A stretch of 64,000 nucleotides of DNA from Arctic95D-9 sp035967665 (GCA_035967665.1 JAYWLB010000041.1:62001-126000); one strand, 5' to 3'; shown: positions 49,527 to 58,861, counted from the stretch's first letter. Made by a program: numbers and translations. The notes: a model not told the origin generated them from the sequence alone.

Positions 49527-51059
49527 TCAATGCCCGCTCGCACTGCTTCCATCCTCCAACGTGACGGCTCGATACCCTCCCCTCGCCCTGAAGTAGAAGA
49601 AAAGAATGAGGTAAACCACCAGCATCATCGTGGGTAAAATAGCGACGGTTCGAAAGGCTGCCTTTTTATGCGGATAACGAACTTCCGTCACTGCCGCCTG
49701 ATCCTCAGCGGAAAGCGATTTTACTTTGTCCTCGTCGAACCCTGGAGTCTCGCCAATGAAAGGGAGCTTGCGGGGCGCACTTACGATCTGCTCGTGAATC
49801 GCAGGGTGCTTCGCTTTGAGATCGGCATCGATCCCCTTGTCCTGCAGCCCCCCCATAATCGGAGCCCCCAAAATACCCATCCCGAGGACACCGACAGCAG
49901 AAACGCCGTTTAAAGTGAGCGCCCCTCCCTTGGGAAACTGTTCGGCAACCAGTCCCAAAGTCGTCGACCAGAGGAAAGTTTTTCCAATCGCATAGACCGT
50001 AGCGGCAACGATGACCATCACGGCTGCGGCCTTCGAAAGGAAGAGCAGCCCGCAAATCGCAATGATCGCTGAAATAACGAGCAACCCGATCGGCGAGAAG
50101 CGATGAACAATCGGCCCCGCACAGAATCGAAGCACGGTCATGATCACAGAGATGTAGATGAAAATCCATCCAGCCTGCTGAGGCGTGAAATCAGCTCCGA
50201 GAAGATCCGGCATCCAGCTGTCCGTTCCCAGCTCGGTCGTCGCCAGCGGCCCCATCGTCAGCAGGATCAAAATAAACATCCAGTGCCCCAGGCTCCGCGT
50301 TGCAATGCCTGCTGCGACAGCGATGACACCGGCAATGCCCGCGATGACACCGAACGAAAGGGTGAAGTCTGGCTGCAGACTCGTGATGATCTGGACGATC
50401 CCGAATATCAAAAGGAAAGACAAAATAAAGAACCCGATCAAGCCCACTTGAGCCAGCATTTCACGGTAGGAAACCTTAGCCTCAACCCGCTCGTTAACCG
50501 GAAACTTGCAGGGAAAAATCATCACTGCGTAAATGACCACGGGAATGAAACACATCGCATACTTCACATGCCAGTCAGCATTCCCCAGAACAATGGACGT
50601 CAATGCCCCCAGCGCGAGCCCCGCCGGCCAACCGGCATGGAGAATGTTCAACCACTTCGACTTCTCCTTTTTGAAGGCCGTTGCGACCACAGGATTGATG
50701 AAGGATTCGACAATACCATTCGCGATCGCGATCAAAAAGACACTCCAGTAGAGAGCGGTAGGCCCGCTCGCCATCAAAGTGAAACAAAGGGAAGCGACAT
50801 GACAAACCATCGCGCAGATCGCGGCCGTCTTGTAGCCGATGTAATCGATAATGAGACTGAAGACAACGATGCTGATGGCGAAAGGCCACAGTCCAACGCC
50901 CAGAATAGTTCCCTTGTCCGCTTCGGTAAGGCCGAAATCTTTCTGCCAATCCCCAATGATATTCGCCCTGAGGCCAAATACGAAAGAAGTGGCCACGAGG
51001 GCAACGAAACAGGCCCAGAACAGCTTTTTATTGGATTTCTCAGTTTCAGCGTCAGTCAT
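49527..51059 (-). CDS. MFS transporter, paralogue of the downstream gene
   Basis: Start at MTDAETEKSNKKLFWA; a reading further upstream adds 11 residues. 510 residues, about 12 membrane helices. FGLRANIIGDWQKDFGLTEADKGTILG, ILHAGWPAGLALGA, TTELGTDSWM and AIGKTFLWSTTLGLVAEQFPKGGA match the neighbour position for position, including a shorter soluble insert (GIDADLKAKHPAIHEQIVSA... SLSAEDQAAV) before the last helix. Recent tandem duplication with divergence seems likely. Confidence 0.88.
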   Translation of the reverse strand: MTDAETEKSNKKLFWACFVALVATSFVFGLRANIIGDWQKDFGLTEADKGTILGVGLWPFAISIVVFSLIIDYIGYKTAAICAMVCHVASLCFTLMASGPTALYWSVFLIAIANGIVESFINPVVATAFKKEKSKWLNILHAGWPAGLALGALTSIVLGNADWHVKYAMCFIPVVIYAVMIFPCKFPVNERVEAKVSYREMLAQVGLIGFFILSFLLIFGIVQIITSLQPDFTLSFGVIAGIAGVIAVAAGIATRSLGHWMFILILLTMGPLATTELGTDSWMPDLLGADFTPQQAGWIFIYISVIMTVLRFCAGPIVHRFSPIGLLVISAIIAICGLLFLSKAAAVMVIVAATVYAIGKTFLWSTTLGLVAEQFPKGGALTLNGVSAVGVLGMGILGAPIMGGLQDKGIDADLKAKHPAIHEQIVSAPRKLPFIGETPGFDEDKVKSLSAEDQAAVTEVRYPHKKAAFRTVAILPTMMLVVYLILFFYFRARGGYRAVTLEDGSSASGH

Positions 51060-51196
51060 AGTGGCGCAATCTGTCAGGAAACTGGGCCCCATTGCAATCC
51101 CAAAAGCATCCCCCGCCGGTGAAGAATCACGTTAGAGAGGTACAGCAAAGGTGAATTTCAGCTTAAATTACTTAATTTATCAAAAATATAAAAAAC

Positions 51197-51225
51197 TTGC
51201 TTATTTGATAGTTAGATCTGATAAT
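51197..51225 (+). promoter_or_regulatory. candidate promoter of the ATPase gene
   Basis: TTGCTT (51197-51202), 17-base spacer, GATAAT (51220-51225), in a very AT-rich 161-base divergent gap. The ATG at 51254 is 28 bases beyond. Confidence 0.5.
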
Positions 51226-51253
51226 TTCACAAACTCACGTTCCTCCGAAACAC

Positions 51254-53476
51254 ATGCGCGACTACACGAGCCCAAGCTTTATGGATCGAAATTCCTCCAA
51301 TCCGTTCGTCGATGACGTCTTTATCGATCACCCTTCGAATCTTCCCGGAGTTGGCTGCGTTCATCAGCACGCCTTTTCCCAAATACTTTCGACTCTCGAA
51401 AGTATGGTAATTCAACAGAATGGAAATCAAATTCTTGAAGGAAGTGGCCGAACATTTCTAATCACCTCTCCACGAGCCGGTTACGGCAAGACGCATCTCG
51501 TCGCGAGACTGAAAGAAAACGCGGGCACGATTTCCAATTTTCTAAAACTGCCTTTCGACCGCTCGAGACCGGTTTCCTGGCCGATTGCACTTTCCTCTAT
51601 TGTCCGGCAACTCTCGACTCAGACCAGGGACATTCATCGACCCATCAGAACCCTGGAGGAAATTTCCCGCTTTTTCCTCTCCCGCCTCATTATTGACCAA
51701 CTGAGCAACGGGGCGATCAAGCCCAAAGAGTGTCCCGAAAGCGCCGATGCTTTGCGTTCCGATTTCCTCCATCTATTTGGCAACGATTCGGGTTCACGGA
51801 TTCTGAGCTGGACCGAAAAGCGTTCCTCCGACCTCGCGGGGAACGCGAGCCCGGCGTTTCTTCAGCAACTTGGCATTAAGGAGCGGGAACTGAGTTTCTG
51901 GCTTCGGGTCATTCTGGATTATACGAAAGGAGACTCCTCCGCTTTTGATGCCCTTCGCGGACTCTCGAACGGCGAGGCACGCGAAAGGCTCCTTCAACTG
52001 CTTCGCATTTGTGTTTCCTATCGCCCGGTCCTGCTGATCGCAGACGCACTCGACGGATTCTTCGGCTCTGACAGTGCCGGAATGGATATAGCGGAAATCA
52101 TCACCGGTATACGTGAAAATGTAGGGCGGTCACTCACGCTGCTCTGCGTCAATGAGGATGTCTGGAAGTCATCATTCAAAGAACAACTCCCCACGGCATG
52201 GCTCGACCGAATCACCGGAGAGACCACCCGGTTGCGCAACATCTCTCCCGAAGCTGCCGCGGAGCTGGTCAAGGCGCGCCTTGCCCGCGCATCGATAACC
52301 GGTGGGAGTGCTGAAAAATTCATTGATTCGCTGCGAACTGAGCATCTTTGGGTCGATGCAGAAACCAAACTCTATCCCAGGTCTGTCCTTCGCCAGGCCA
52401 ACGACCTCTGGAAATCGCAGCCCGAATCTTTTTTCTCCGCGCCGGTCGAGAATGCCCCCTCTCCCGATGAAGAGGAGGAAGACCTCTCCCAGTTCACCGA
52501 CAAACTTGATTTCTTCAAATCACTGCAGGAAGACACCCTCGCCGACCGCAAGATTCCGCCGACGCCGGCCCCAATGCCGCCGGCCACTCAGCAGCCCCAA
52601 ACCACTAACGGGGAATCGATCCCCCGTGAACCGAACGCTCCCAATCCTTTCTTTGCCTCGAATGGATCCGGCAACGAGTCAGACCTCGCCGGCATTGATT
52701 CAATCATCAACGACATCAGGGGATCCGGCAAAGCGGTCGTAAGTGAAATCCACAAGACTCCTTCAGATCCGGGCCAACCGCCAAAAATGCCGGGCTTCAC
52801 GCCCGTACCGCAGGAGAGCTCCCGTGTTCCAGCTCATACTGAGCCGCCATTCAGAGAGCCGGTAAAAGAAAATCCCTTCACCGCTCCCGAAAGCAGGACA
52901 CCGACGAACGGACACTCAAGCGCCCCCGCTGCTCAAGCGCCTCTCGACAACTCTATCGAAGCCACAATCAAACGGCGCGAGACGGACCTTCTACGCGGTG
53001 ACGCACTTCGACTCGACCTCGAACGCCTTGGACTTTTCCTGCAGGAAATGGGAATGCACCATCCCGCGCTGGGGCAGCACGAAGAACGATTCCCCAGCAG
53101 CCGGTCCACCTGCCTGCGCTGGTCAGTACACAATCAGTCTATACTTCTCGGGTTTGAATCACCTCGAAATGTATACTTCTGGAACAATCTTCTGCAGCAA
53201 TCGCTTTCGTCGAACGACTCTCAGAAAATCGTCGCTTTCTCCCACCCTTCCGACCGCTTCGATTCAGGGCTCTTCTCGACTTTCGGATTCAGCCCCACCG
53301 TCATTAAAGGGCGGATGGATGTCATTGAAATGAAAGACCGGGAGCTCGCGATGATTTATGCTGCGGAAATGACGATTCGTGAAACAGCAGGCACTCCCGC
53401 CTACCCCGAAGCAGTCCAGCGGGGCCTCCGCTACCTCGACCCGCTCTGGCGCCGGATTTGTGAAAAGGTTTCCTGA
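51254..53476 (+). CDS. large P-loop ATPase of unknown function
   Basis: 740 residues in three parts. Residues 1-390: a STAND/AAA-like ATPase with Walker A SPRAGYGKTH (72-81) and Walker B VLLIADALDGFF (about 257-268), followed by a helical C-lid. Residues about 400-580: Pro/Glu/Ser-rich, low-complexity linker with repeated NPF motifs (APNPFFAS, KENPFTAPE). Residues about 590-740: a compact folded domain (LRWSVHNQSILLGFESPRNVYFWNN...) that I do not recognise. No membrane segment. It starts a transcript of its own. The shape suggests a regulatory or scaffold ATPase rather than an enzyme of metabolism. Signal-transduction or motility accessory roles are speculation. Confidence 0.6.
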   Translation: MRDYTSPSFMDRNSSNPFVDDVFIDHPSNLPGVGCVHQHAFSQILSTLESMVIQQNGNQILEGSGRTFLITSPRAGYGKTHLVARLKENAGTISNFLKLPFDRSRPVSWPIALSSIVRQLSTQTRDIHRPIRTLEEISRFFLSRLIIDQLSNGAIKPKECPESADALRSDFLHLFGNDSGSRILSWTEKRSSDLAGNASPAFLQQLGIKERELSFWLRVILDYTKGDSSAFDALRGLSNGEARERLLQLLRICVSYRPVLLIADALDGFFGSDSAGMDIAEIITGIRENVGRSLTLLCVNEDVWKSSFKEQLPTAWLDRITGETTRLRNISPEAAAELVKARLARASITGGSAEKFIDSLRTEHLWVDAETKLYPRSVLRQANDLWKSQPESFFSAPVENAPSPDEEEEDLSQFTDKLDFFKSLQEDTLADRKIPPTPAPMPPATQQPQTTNGESIPREPNAPNPFFASNGSGNESDLAGIDSIINDIRGSGKAVVSEIHKTPSDPGQPPKMPGFTPVPQESSRVPAHTEPPFREPVKENPFTAPESRTPTNGHSSAPAAQAPLDNSIEATIKRRETDLLRGDALRLDLERLGLFLQEMGMHHPALGQHEERFPSSRSTCLRWSVHNQSILLGFESPRNVYFWNNLLQQSLSSNDSQKIVAFSHPSDRFDSGLFSTFGFSPTVIKGRMDVIEMKDRELAMIYAAEMTIRETAGTPAYPEAVQRGLRYLDPLWRRICEKVS

Positions 53477-53637
53477 ACGAAATTTACAGGTCGGGTTGCC
53501 CCTCAGTTTTACCGGCCTACCATTACTCAAAAAGCACAGCTCCGCATACTGGAAGCTCATAGTGAAGTTGTTCAGGAACCGTATTTGACGGTTTACTTGT
53601 AAAGCGGCGCGGATTCTATACTCTGATCCCGCGGCCC

Positions 53638-54531
53638 ATGAAATCATTCATCTTTGTATTCCTGATACTGACACTGAGTTCAGTCCTGTTATTTTGGAAA
53701 TACACACCTCGTGAACTCCCCCTCGACAGGAAAATAAGATTCGCATCGGGTGAAACCGAAGAGGTCACTATTATCGGCAAAACGGAAAGACATCTAAGGG
53801 TTCGTAACAAGGAAACGAGGGAGCTGCGGGAGATAGAATTCAGCGATTTATCACTGCTTGAGAAGCCCCTCATCTGGCTTCTACCCGGCGAGGAGTCGGC
53901 CTCCATCACATACCCCCTGCATCGCATGATAACCAATCAGGCGGGGAAGAGCTTCGAAGGAATTGTGACCGGCAATTCCAACGGTTATATTTCAGTTCAA
54001 CACAAAGTGAACAAATCCAGGCACATAATTGATATTGGCACTCTATCAAAAGCTGATCAGGAATTGTTTAGAAAACTGCCTGCTCTGGACTCTTCAGAAA
54101 TCGATCGATTTCTGAAAAACCGGAGACTCGCCGGACGCCACGCAACCTGGCATCGCCAACTTCACAACGCCATTCAGGAAGCCGGGCAAACTCAATTGCC
54201 GATCCTGCTGCTATTCAAATCATCTGCAGGTGAAGAGAGCACGGAGATCGATGCGAACGTGTTTATGAATTCCGATTTTCGAGAGTGGGCAAACAGGAAT
54301 GTTGTTCTTTGTATGTACTACAACAATCCGGACCGGGAGAAAGGAACCGGGACGCTGAACGGACTCAGCTCCGCTGAAGGTCGCGAAATGGCCCGAAAAT
54401 TCAGAGTCGGGACGCGCTCTCCTGTCGCGGTGATCCTGGATTCAACCGGACAGAAAACCGGTCAAGTCAACGGTTACAACCGGGAGAACGCGAGCAACTA
54501 TATTGCCCGTCTTGAGAAAGAACTGCCCTGA
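53638..54531 (+). CDS. membrane-anchored protein with SHD1-like repeats and a thioredoxin-like domain
   Basis: 297 residues. N-terminal signal anchor MKSFIFVFLILTLSSVLLFW. Two SLA1-homology-1-like repeats follow: KIRFASGETEEVTIIGKTE...LREIEFSDLS and NQAGKSFEGIVTGNSNGYISVQ...IIDIGTLSKADQELF, a domain abundant in Planctomycetes and Verrucomicrobia. The last 120 residues look like a thioredoxin fold (QLPILLLFKSSAGE, FRVGTRSPVAVILDSTGQ) but the CxxC is missing: SSAGEES stands in its place. It is unlikely to be redox-active. No partner gene is evident. Confidence 0.55.
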   Translation: MKSFIFVFLILTLSSVLLFWKYTPRELPLDRKIRFASGETEEVTIIGKTERHLRVRNKETRELREIEFSDLSLLEKPLIWLLPGEESASITYPLHRMITNQAGKSFEGIVTGNSNGYISVQHKVNKSRHIIDIGTLSKADQELFRKLPALDSSEIDRFLKNRRLAGRHATWHRQLHNAIQEAGQTQLPILLLFKSSAGEESTEIDANVFMNSDFREWANRNVVLCMYYNNPDREKGTGTLNGLSSAEGREMARKFRVGTRSPVAVILDSTGQKTGQVNGYNRENASNYIARLEKELP

Positions 54532-54636
54532 CGGTAACGCAATCAGCCGTAGCCGTGCTTCCCCCACAGTTGTTTACCTGATTCCAGAGAGGGAGGAACA
54601 CTCAGAGGTTGATTTCAGAGACAATTCATCGTTTCA

Positions 54637-55338
54637 TTGAACAACGTGAAAGAATTACTCTCAAATTCTCCCAAAACCGTAGCCACGGTGACGACGGAAG
54701 GCGATCTCACTCAACTGAGCGACATCGAGATAGTTGTCGACTACGACATTCTTGAGTTCAGATTCGACAATCTTTTCACGTTCAAAACGGCTGCAACGGA
54801 TCTCGTAAAAACACTCCAGACACCGATTCTTGGAACGGTAAGAAGCCCCGAAGAAGGAGGAGCCAATTCAATTGCACCTCCTGATCGAATCGCGCTCTAC
54901 CATAAAATCCTGCCTTTGCTCGAATTGGTGGACACAGAAATAGGGTCACTTTCTCTTCCCGAGTTTTCTGACTTCACCGCAAAGGTTGGTGAGAGAAACA
55001 TTCCACTGGTCGCCTCCTTCCACGATTTCAATGCCTTCCCCGGGACTTCAGCTGTAGCCGGGCAAATGGACAGGGCATTCGAACTCGGTGCCGATATCGC
55101 CAAGGTCGCTGTCTATCTCGACAAGATGAAGGATCTTTTCGGTCTCGTCGAACTCGTGGAAAGTCATCGCAATGAAGGGCGGCTCGTATCAGCGATGGGA
55201 ATGGGACCTCTTGGAAAGGTTTCACGCCTTGTCCTCGCAAAGGCGGGGTCATGCCTCAACTACGGCTACCTCCAACAGCCCAACGCGCCGGGTCAATGGT
55301 CAGCCCGCGAACTTCGGGGATTGCTCTCCGAATTCTGA
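54637..55338 (+). CDS. aroD: 3-dehydroquinate dehydratase, type I
   Basis: Third step of the shikimate pathway by Schiff-base chemistry. Catalytic residues are all in place: Glu40 and Arg42 in LEFRFD, His129 in SFHDF, Lys156 in DIAKVAVY (27 residues after the His, as in known enzymes), Arg197 in GKVSR and Gln220 in APGQWS. 233 residues. The start is a TTG; an in-frame GTG nine bases later is also possible, and neither has a strong Shine-Dalgarno site. Convergent with the HAD gene, 14 bases apart. Confidence 0.93.
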   Translation: MNNVKELLSNSPKTVATVTTEGDLTQLSDIEIVVDYDILEFRFDNLFTFKTAATDLVKTLQTPILGTVRSPEEGGANSIAPPDRIALYHKILPLLELVDTEIGSLSLPEFSDFTAKVGERNIPLVASFHDFNAFPGTSAVAGQMDRAFELGADIAKVAVYLDKMKDLFGLVELVESHRNEGRLVSAMGMGPLGKVSRLVLAKAGSCLNYGYLQQPNAPGQWSARELRGLLSEF

Positions 55339-55352
55339 GGACAAATCAGCGC

Positions 55353-56231
55353 TTAATGCGTTGGCGCTGAAGTCGTTCCATCGAGCAATTCCTGCTTTCG
55401 ATTAGCCACGATCCGGGTCGCGATTCCCAGAATCATCTCCTCGAGGACGAGACGCAAATGGCTTCCGGCCCGGTAGTCAGCCGGCGCGATATACTTGATT
55501 CGCCCCGCTGATCCCGACAACTGAAAGGCTTTGCGAAAACTGCTCCGCGTCGTGTCATCCGGATTGTAAACAGCAATGCTATGACCTCCAAAACGTTTCA
55601 TCACCGTAAAACAGGGCACATCGGTAGGCCCGTCCCCGAGATAGATCATATTAGGAAACGGAATCGGTCTCAATTCGTCTTCGACGTGATCATTCACATC
55701 GTCATTGGGATCCAGCATTCCTTTGTTAATCCGGAACAGATACTGTGTTTTGGCAGTATGCGAAATGACACGTCTCGGAAAGGCAATCCTGCCCGAGCTG
55801 TCCTCCGCAAACTCGCACCCGAACACCTGCTTGAGATGAGGGTTCAAATCACTCCCGTCGATGAGAGCCTTCAACCCACTCGAAACGATATAGTGCTCGA
55901 GTGTCACCCCGATAGCACGATGCTCATCGGTGAGTATCGAGTCGATCTCCGTAAACATTTCCGGCAGCCCCGGAAAAAAGGTAAGGCCTTTCCCCAACTC
56001 TTTGAGTTCCGCGTTACTGGGGCCATCCATCTCCAGATAATCGAGAATCGCTTTCAGATAAGCCAATTCGCTCTCGTAGCCTTCGTTTTCGACGAGATTT
56101 TTACAACGCTTCCAGAATTCTGCCGGATTGATCCCGAACCTGGGAAACAGCACATCGTCCTGCATATAAGTCGGACTGAGCGTTTGGTCGTAATCGTATA
56201 CGACCGCAATTGTCGTTTGCGGGGAAGCCAT
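55353..56231 (-). CDS. HAD-superfamily phosphatase-like protein
   Basis: 292 residues. Motif I VYDYDQTLSP with nucleophile Asp13 and acid/base Asp15, motif II YIVSSGLKALIDG, Lys in SHTAKTQYLFRINKG, motif IV YLGDGPTDVPCFTVMK. A long cap (about 25-110) separates motif I and II. This is the layout of small-molecule phosphatases; the substrate is not predictable. It ends next to aroD (convergent) and starts 20 bases after the TIGR01777 epimerase on the same strand, so these two are probably one operon. Confidence 0.85.
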   Translation of the reverse strand: MASPQTTIAVVYDYDQTLSPTYMQDDVLFPRFGINPAEFWKRCKNLVENEGYESELAYLKAILDYLEMDGPSNAELKELGKGLTFFPGLPEMFTEIDSILTDEHRAIGVTLEHYIVSSGLKALIDGSDLNPHLKQVFGCEFAEDSSGRIAFPRRVISHTAKTQYLFRINKGMLDPNDDVNDHVEDELRPIPFPNMIYLGDGPTDVPCFTVMKRFGGHSIAVYNPDDTTRSSFRKAFQLSGSAGRIKYIAPADYRAGSHLRLVLEEMILGIATRIVANRKQELLDGTTSAPTH

Positions 56232-56251
56232 TCAAAAAAGAAACAATACCA

Positions 56252-57223
56252 CTATTTTCCGTCTTCCGCATCAGGCGAAAGCGCTGATTCAGAAGCGCTC
56301 CTGCCGTTTTCTGAATCCCCTTTTGATACCTTTCCCCCTTCGACTTCGCGGAGAGCTTCCCGAAGCTCTTCAAAACGCCATTCGAAACCGAAAGCTTTCA
56401 TGACAGCGGGGACGACTCGCTGGCTGTCCAGAAAGAGCTGCCCCATTCCCCCGGGGAGCCTCTTGAGAACAAAAGCGGGAACCGGCAGCAGCGCGATCCG
56501 CCCTAAAACACCCGCATAAATCGACGTAAACTCACGATTTCGAACGGGATTGGGGGAAACACAATTTACCCGGCCGCGAATTCCCTGATTTTCTGCACAT
56601 TCCAGGAGAATTCTCGCAGCGTCGGTCACATGAATCCAGGACATCCATTGGTTGCCACTCCCCAGTTTCCCGCCCAATCCCAATTTAAAAACAGGACGGA
56701 CCCGTTTCAGAAATCCGCCTTTCCCGAGAACCAGTCCCATGCGCGGATTCACAAGACGCACCCCTAATTTGCCAGCCGATTGCGACGCCGCCTCCCATTC
56801 CCGGCAGACGAGAGGTAAAAAGCCGAAGCCGACATCGGCCTCTTCATCAAGCCATTCATCCCCGCGATTCCCGTAATAACCAATCGCCGAAACTGAAATC
56901 AATCCCTCGGGACGTCGACTGCGGGAGACACGTGCGATCGAATCAACCAAATCCGAGGTCAAATCGGTTCTGCTCTCGAGAATTTGACGCTTTTTCTCAC
57001 GATTCCAAAACCCGACAATGGGCTCTCCCGCGAGGTGGATAATCGCATCGAGTTCACTCACATCGATCGCTTCCGTATCAGCCAGCGACCTCACTTCAAC
57101 AACGCCCTCAATCGGCTTGTCGGCATTTCTGGAAAAAGCGACCACTTCCCATCCTCGATTTGCGGCTTCAGCTGCTACAGCTGTTCCCAAAAATCCCCTT
57201 GCACCTGTAATCCCGATTTTCAT
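56252..57223 (-). CDS. TIGR01777 family epimerase-like (SDR) protein
   Basis: Extended short-chain dehydrogenase/reductase fold. NAD-binding MKIGITGARGFLGTAVA (GxxGxxG at 7-13), AIIHLAGEPIVGFWNREKK, SAIGYYGNRGDEWLDEE with the Tyr of the family, then SWIHVTDAARILL and the C-terminal VSPNPVRNREF...ARIALLPVPAFVLK, as in YfcH/SulA-type proteins. 323 residues. The ATG at 57223 is preferred to an upstream one since the Rossmann strand starts there. Biochemical function unproven in the family. Confidence 0.88.
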   Translation of the reverse strand: MKIGITGARGFLGTAVAAEAANRGWEVVAFSRNADKPIEGVVEVRSLADTEAIDVSELDAIIHLAGEPIVGFWNREKKRQILESRTDLTSDLVDSIARVSRSRRPEGLISVSAIGYYGNRGDEWLDEEADVGFGFLPLVCREWEAASQSAGKLGVRLVNPRMGLVLGKGGFLKRVRPVFKLGLGGKLGSGNQWMSWIHVTDAARILLECAENQGIRGRVNCVSPNPVRNREFTSIYAGVLGRIALLPVPAFVLKRLPGGMGQLFLDSQRVVPAVMKAFGFEWRFEELREALREVEGGKVSKGDSENGRSASESALSPDAEDGK

Positions 57224-57373
57224 AGCTCGCTTGATAACTTGCGCAGCCCCGGCAGACATGCGCGCAGCTGACGTGCATCACGACGCTATGAGAGATTAAG
57301 TTCGCCACAAGGTCCTGCAAGCGAATTAGATTGCCGGAGCATCTCCATCGCCCTCGAGGATTCCGCCGAATCG

Positions 57374-58135
57374 TTAAACGCCGGCCTCTGCCTTCTGAAG
57401 ATCGAGAATCTCGACGAACTCCGTCGACCACTGGCGCAACCGGGTCAGCCCGGAGGTAGATTCGGAAGAAAGGCCCTCCTCCATGAGGATGAGCTCAGAA
57501 AAACCGGTAACCGATCCGATCATGTTGCGAAAATCATGACGGAGTTCCTTATCATGAAGAGAGAAGTCCTCCAGCCCGTTGAGTTTTTTCTGAATCTCAA
57601 TGCCTGAATTCTCGATGTAGCCGAAAAGCTCCGGCCCATCTTCACCGTATTCAGCCACTCGCTGCTTAAGCGACACGGTTACTGAAATCACATCACGGGC
57701 GATTTCACGCAGTCGATTCAGGGAAGGATCCCGACCGACGATCAACTCAGTTGACTGGGTGGGAAAACTCTCACGCTCAATTCTCGAATTAATCGCTTCG
57801 ATCACCTTTCTCGTTCCTTCATGAGTAGGGAAGAGTCCAGCCATCTCAATGGATTTGGCCTTCTCAATCGCAGATTGACTTGAAGCTGATACCAACCCGA
57901 AAATCGGCACATTGGCCAAAGTTCCAATGCCTCGAACCGCCTGAATCGAGCTCCAAAGTCCCATTTCCGACAGGTCAAGATCGACGACCATGAAATCAGG
58001 AGAGTGCTGCCGACAGAATTCGACCATCTGAAGGGGATTCCATACAACCGCTGTCTGGAACCCTTCCCGGCCCATCGCCTGCTGGAATCGTTCGCCGGTT
58101 TGTCGCTCACCTGCCACTATAAGAACCTTGTTCAT
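57374..58135 (-). CDS. degenerate receiver domain fused to a histidine-phosphotransfer-type helical domain
   Basis: 253 residues from the ATG at 58135. Residues 1-120 are a receiver fold (NKVLIVAGERQTGERFQQ, DFMVVDLDLSEMG) with the phospho-acceptor Asp at about 52, but the acidic pair after strand one and the conserved Lys are lost (VAGER and FPTHEG), so phosphorylation is doubtful. Residues 130-250 carry KELRHDFRNMIGSVTGFSELI, a DHp-like H-box with His at about 200, without any ATPase domain. It may be a phosphorelay intermediate or a structural decoy. The three-receiver group here has no adjacent kinase. Confidence 0.75.
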   Translation of the reverse strand: MNKVLIVAGERQTGERFQQAMGREGFQTAVVWNPLQMVEFCRQHSPDFMVVDLDLSEMGLWSSIQAVRGIGTLANVPIFGLVSASSQSAIEKAKSIEMAGLFPTHEGTRKVIEAINSRIERESFPTQSTELIVGRDPSLNRLREIARDVISVTVSLKQRVAEYGEDGPELFGYIENSGIEIQKKLNGLEDFSLHDKELRHDFRNMIGSVTGFSELILMEEGLSSESTSGLTRLRQWSTEFVEILDLQKAEAGV

Positions 58136-58246
58136 TATCAATACGTCGAAGTTAAGAATTGTAAGAAATAGTCAAATTTCCATAAATTTACTGTTTTTTA
58201 AGCTTTTTCCAACTTAATTTTTTAAATTTTTTAAAGGAATCAATTA

Positions 58247-58279
58247 TTTCGTTCATCAGGATTGCACGATTCGTATAAT
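58247..58279 (+). promoter_or_regulatory. candidate promoter of the cupredoxin gene
   Basis: A perfect TATAAT at 58274-58279 is preceded by tttcgttcat at 58247-58256. The same decamer precedes the TATAAT before the gene at 61912. The region 58142-58240 is extremely AT-rich (T and A runs), otherwise empty. Confidence 0.45.
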
Positions 58280-58337
58280 AAGGTACGGGTTGAATCGTCT
58301 ACAATTGACCCTTGCGAAGAAATCAAACTCCAAAATC

Positions 58338-58802
58338 ATGAGAAAAATCCTTCTTACCATTGCCGCTGTTAGCACGTTCATTTGCACTTCAGAGATCCAG
58401 GCCGAAGACGCAGCCGAAGTGAAAATCACCGCTGACAAAATTCAATTCGCCTACGACATCAAGGAATTCACGGTTAAGCCGGGCCAAACCGTAAAAATTA
58501 CGCTGGTGAATCCCGGCGACAGTGTGACCCGTCAGCCTCACAATCTCCTCATCGTGAAACCTGGAAAGAAGGACGTCGTTGGAATGGCCGCCAACGGGGC
58601 AATGTCCGACCCTGAGTTCATGACAACGAAACAGGCGATTCCGGAATCCGAAGATATTCTTTTCCACACAAAACTCGTTCAGGCCGGTGAAGAGGACGTT
58701 CTGGAGTTTACCGCTCCTGAAGAAGAAGGCGACTACCCCTACATTTGCACTTACCCCGGTCACTGGGCGATCATGAACGGAGTCATGAAAGTAGCGAAGT
58801 AG
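58338..58802 (+). CDS. azurin-like exported cupredoxin
   Basis: Type I blue copper electron carrier. Signal peptide MRKILLTIAAVSTFICTS, cleaved near QAEDA. The mature beta-sandwich has ligands His68 (QPHNLLIV) and the Cys137-x4-His142-x3-Met146 cluster in YICTYPGHWAIM, the spacing of azurin. 154 residues from the ATG at 58338; an upstream start would add 16 unconserved residues. It has its own promoter and a strong terminator, so it is monocistronic. The likely partners are cytochromes, none of which is here. Confidence 0.9.
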   Translation: MRKILLTIAAVSTFICTSEIQAEDAAEVKITADKIQFAYDIKEFTVKPGQTVKITLVNPGDSVTRQPHNLLIVKPGKKDVVGMAANGAMSDPEFMTTKQAIPESEDILFHTKLVQAGEEDVLEFTAPEEEGDYPYICTYPGHWAIMNGVMKVAK

Positions 58803-58827
58803 TTCAACTTCCACTCTCGAATTTAGA

Positions 58828-58861
58828 AAGCCGATTCACGAAAGTGAGTCGGCTTTTTTTT
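58828..58861 (+). terminator. Rho-independent terminator of the cupredoxin gene
   Basis: aagccgattcac (58828-58839) pairs with gtgagtcggctt (one G-T wobble) around a gaaa tetraloop and runs into a T tract of 8. Textbook intrinsic terminator. Confidence 0.92.

Noticed and set aside
50103..51122. 339-codon plus-strand frame opposite the second MFS gene
   Set aside because: Composition rich in Arg, Asn and His, without hydrophobic segments or motifs; antisense shadow of a clear membrane transporter.
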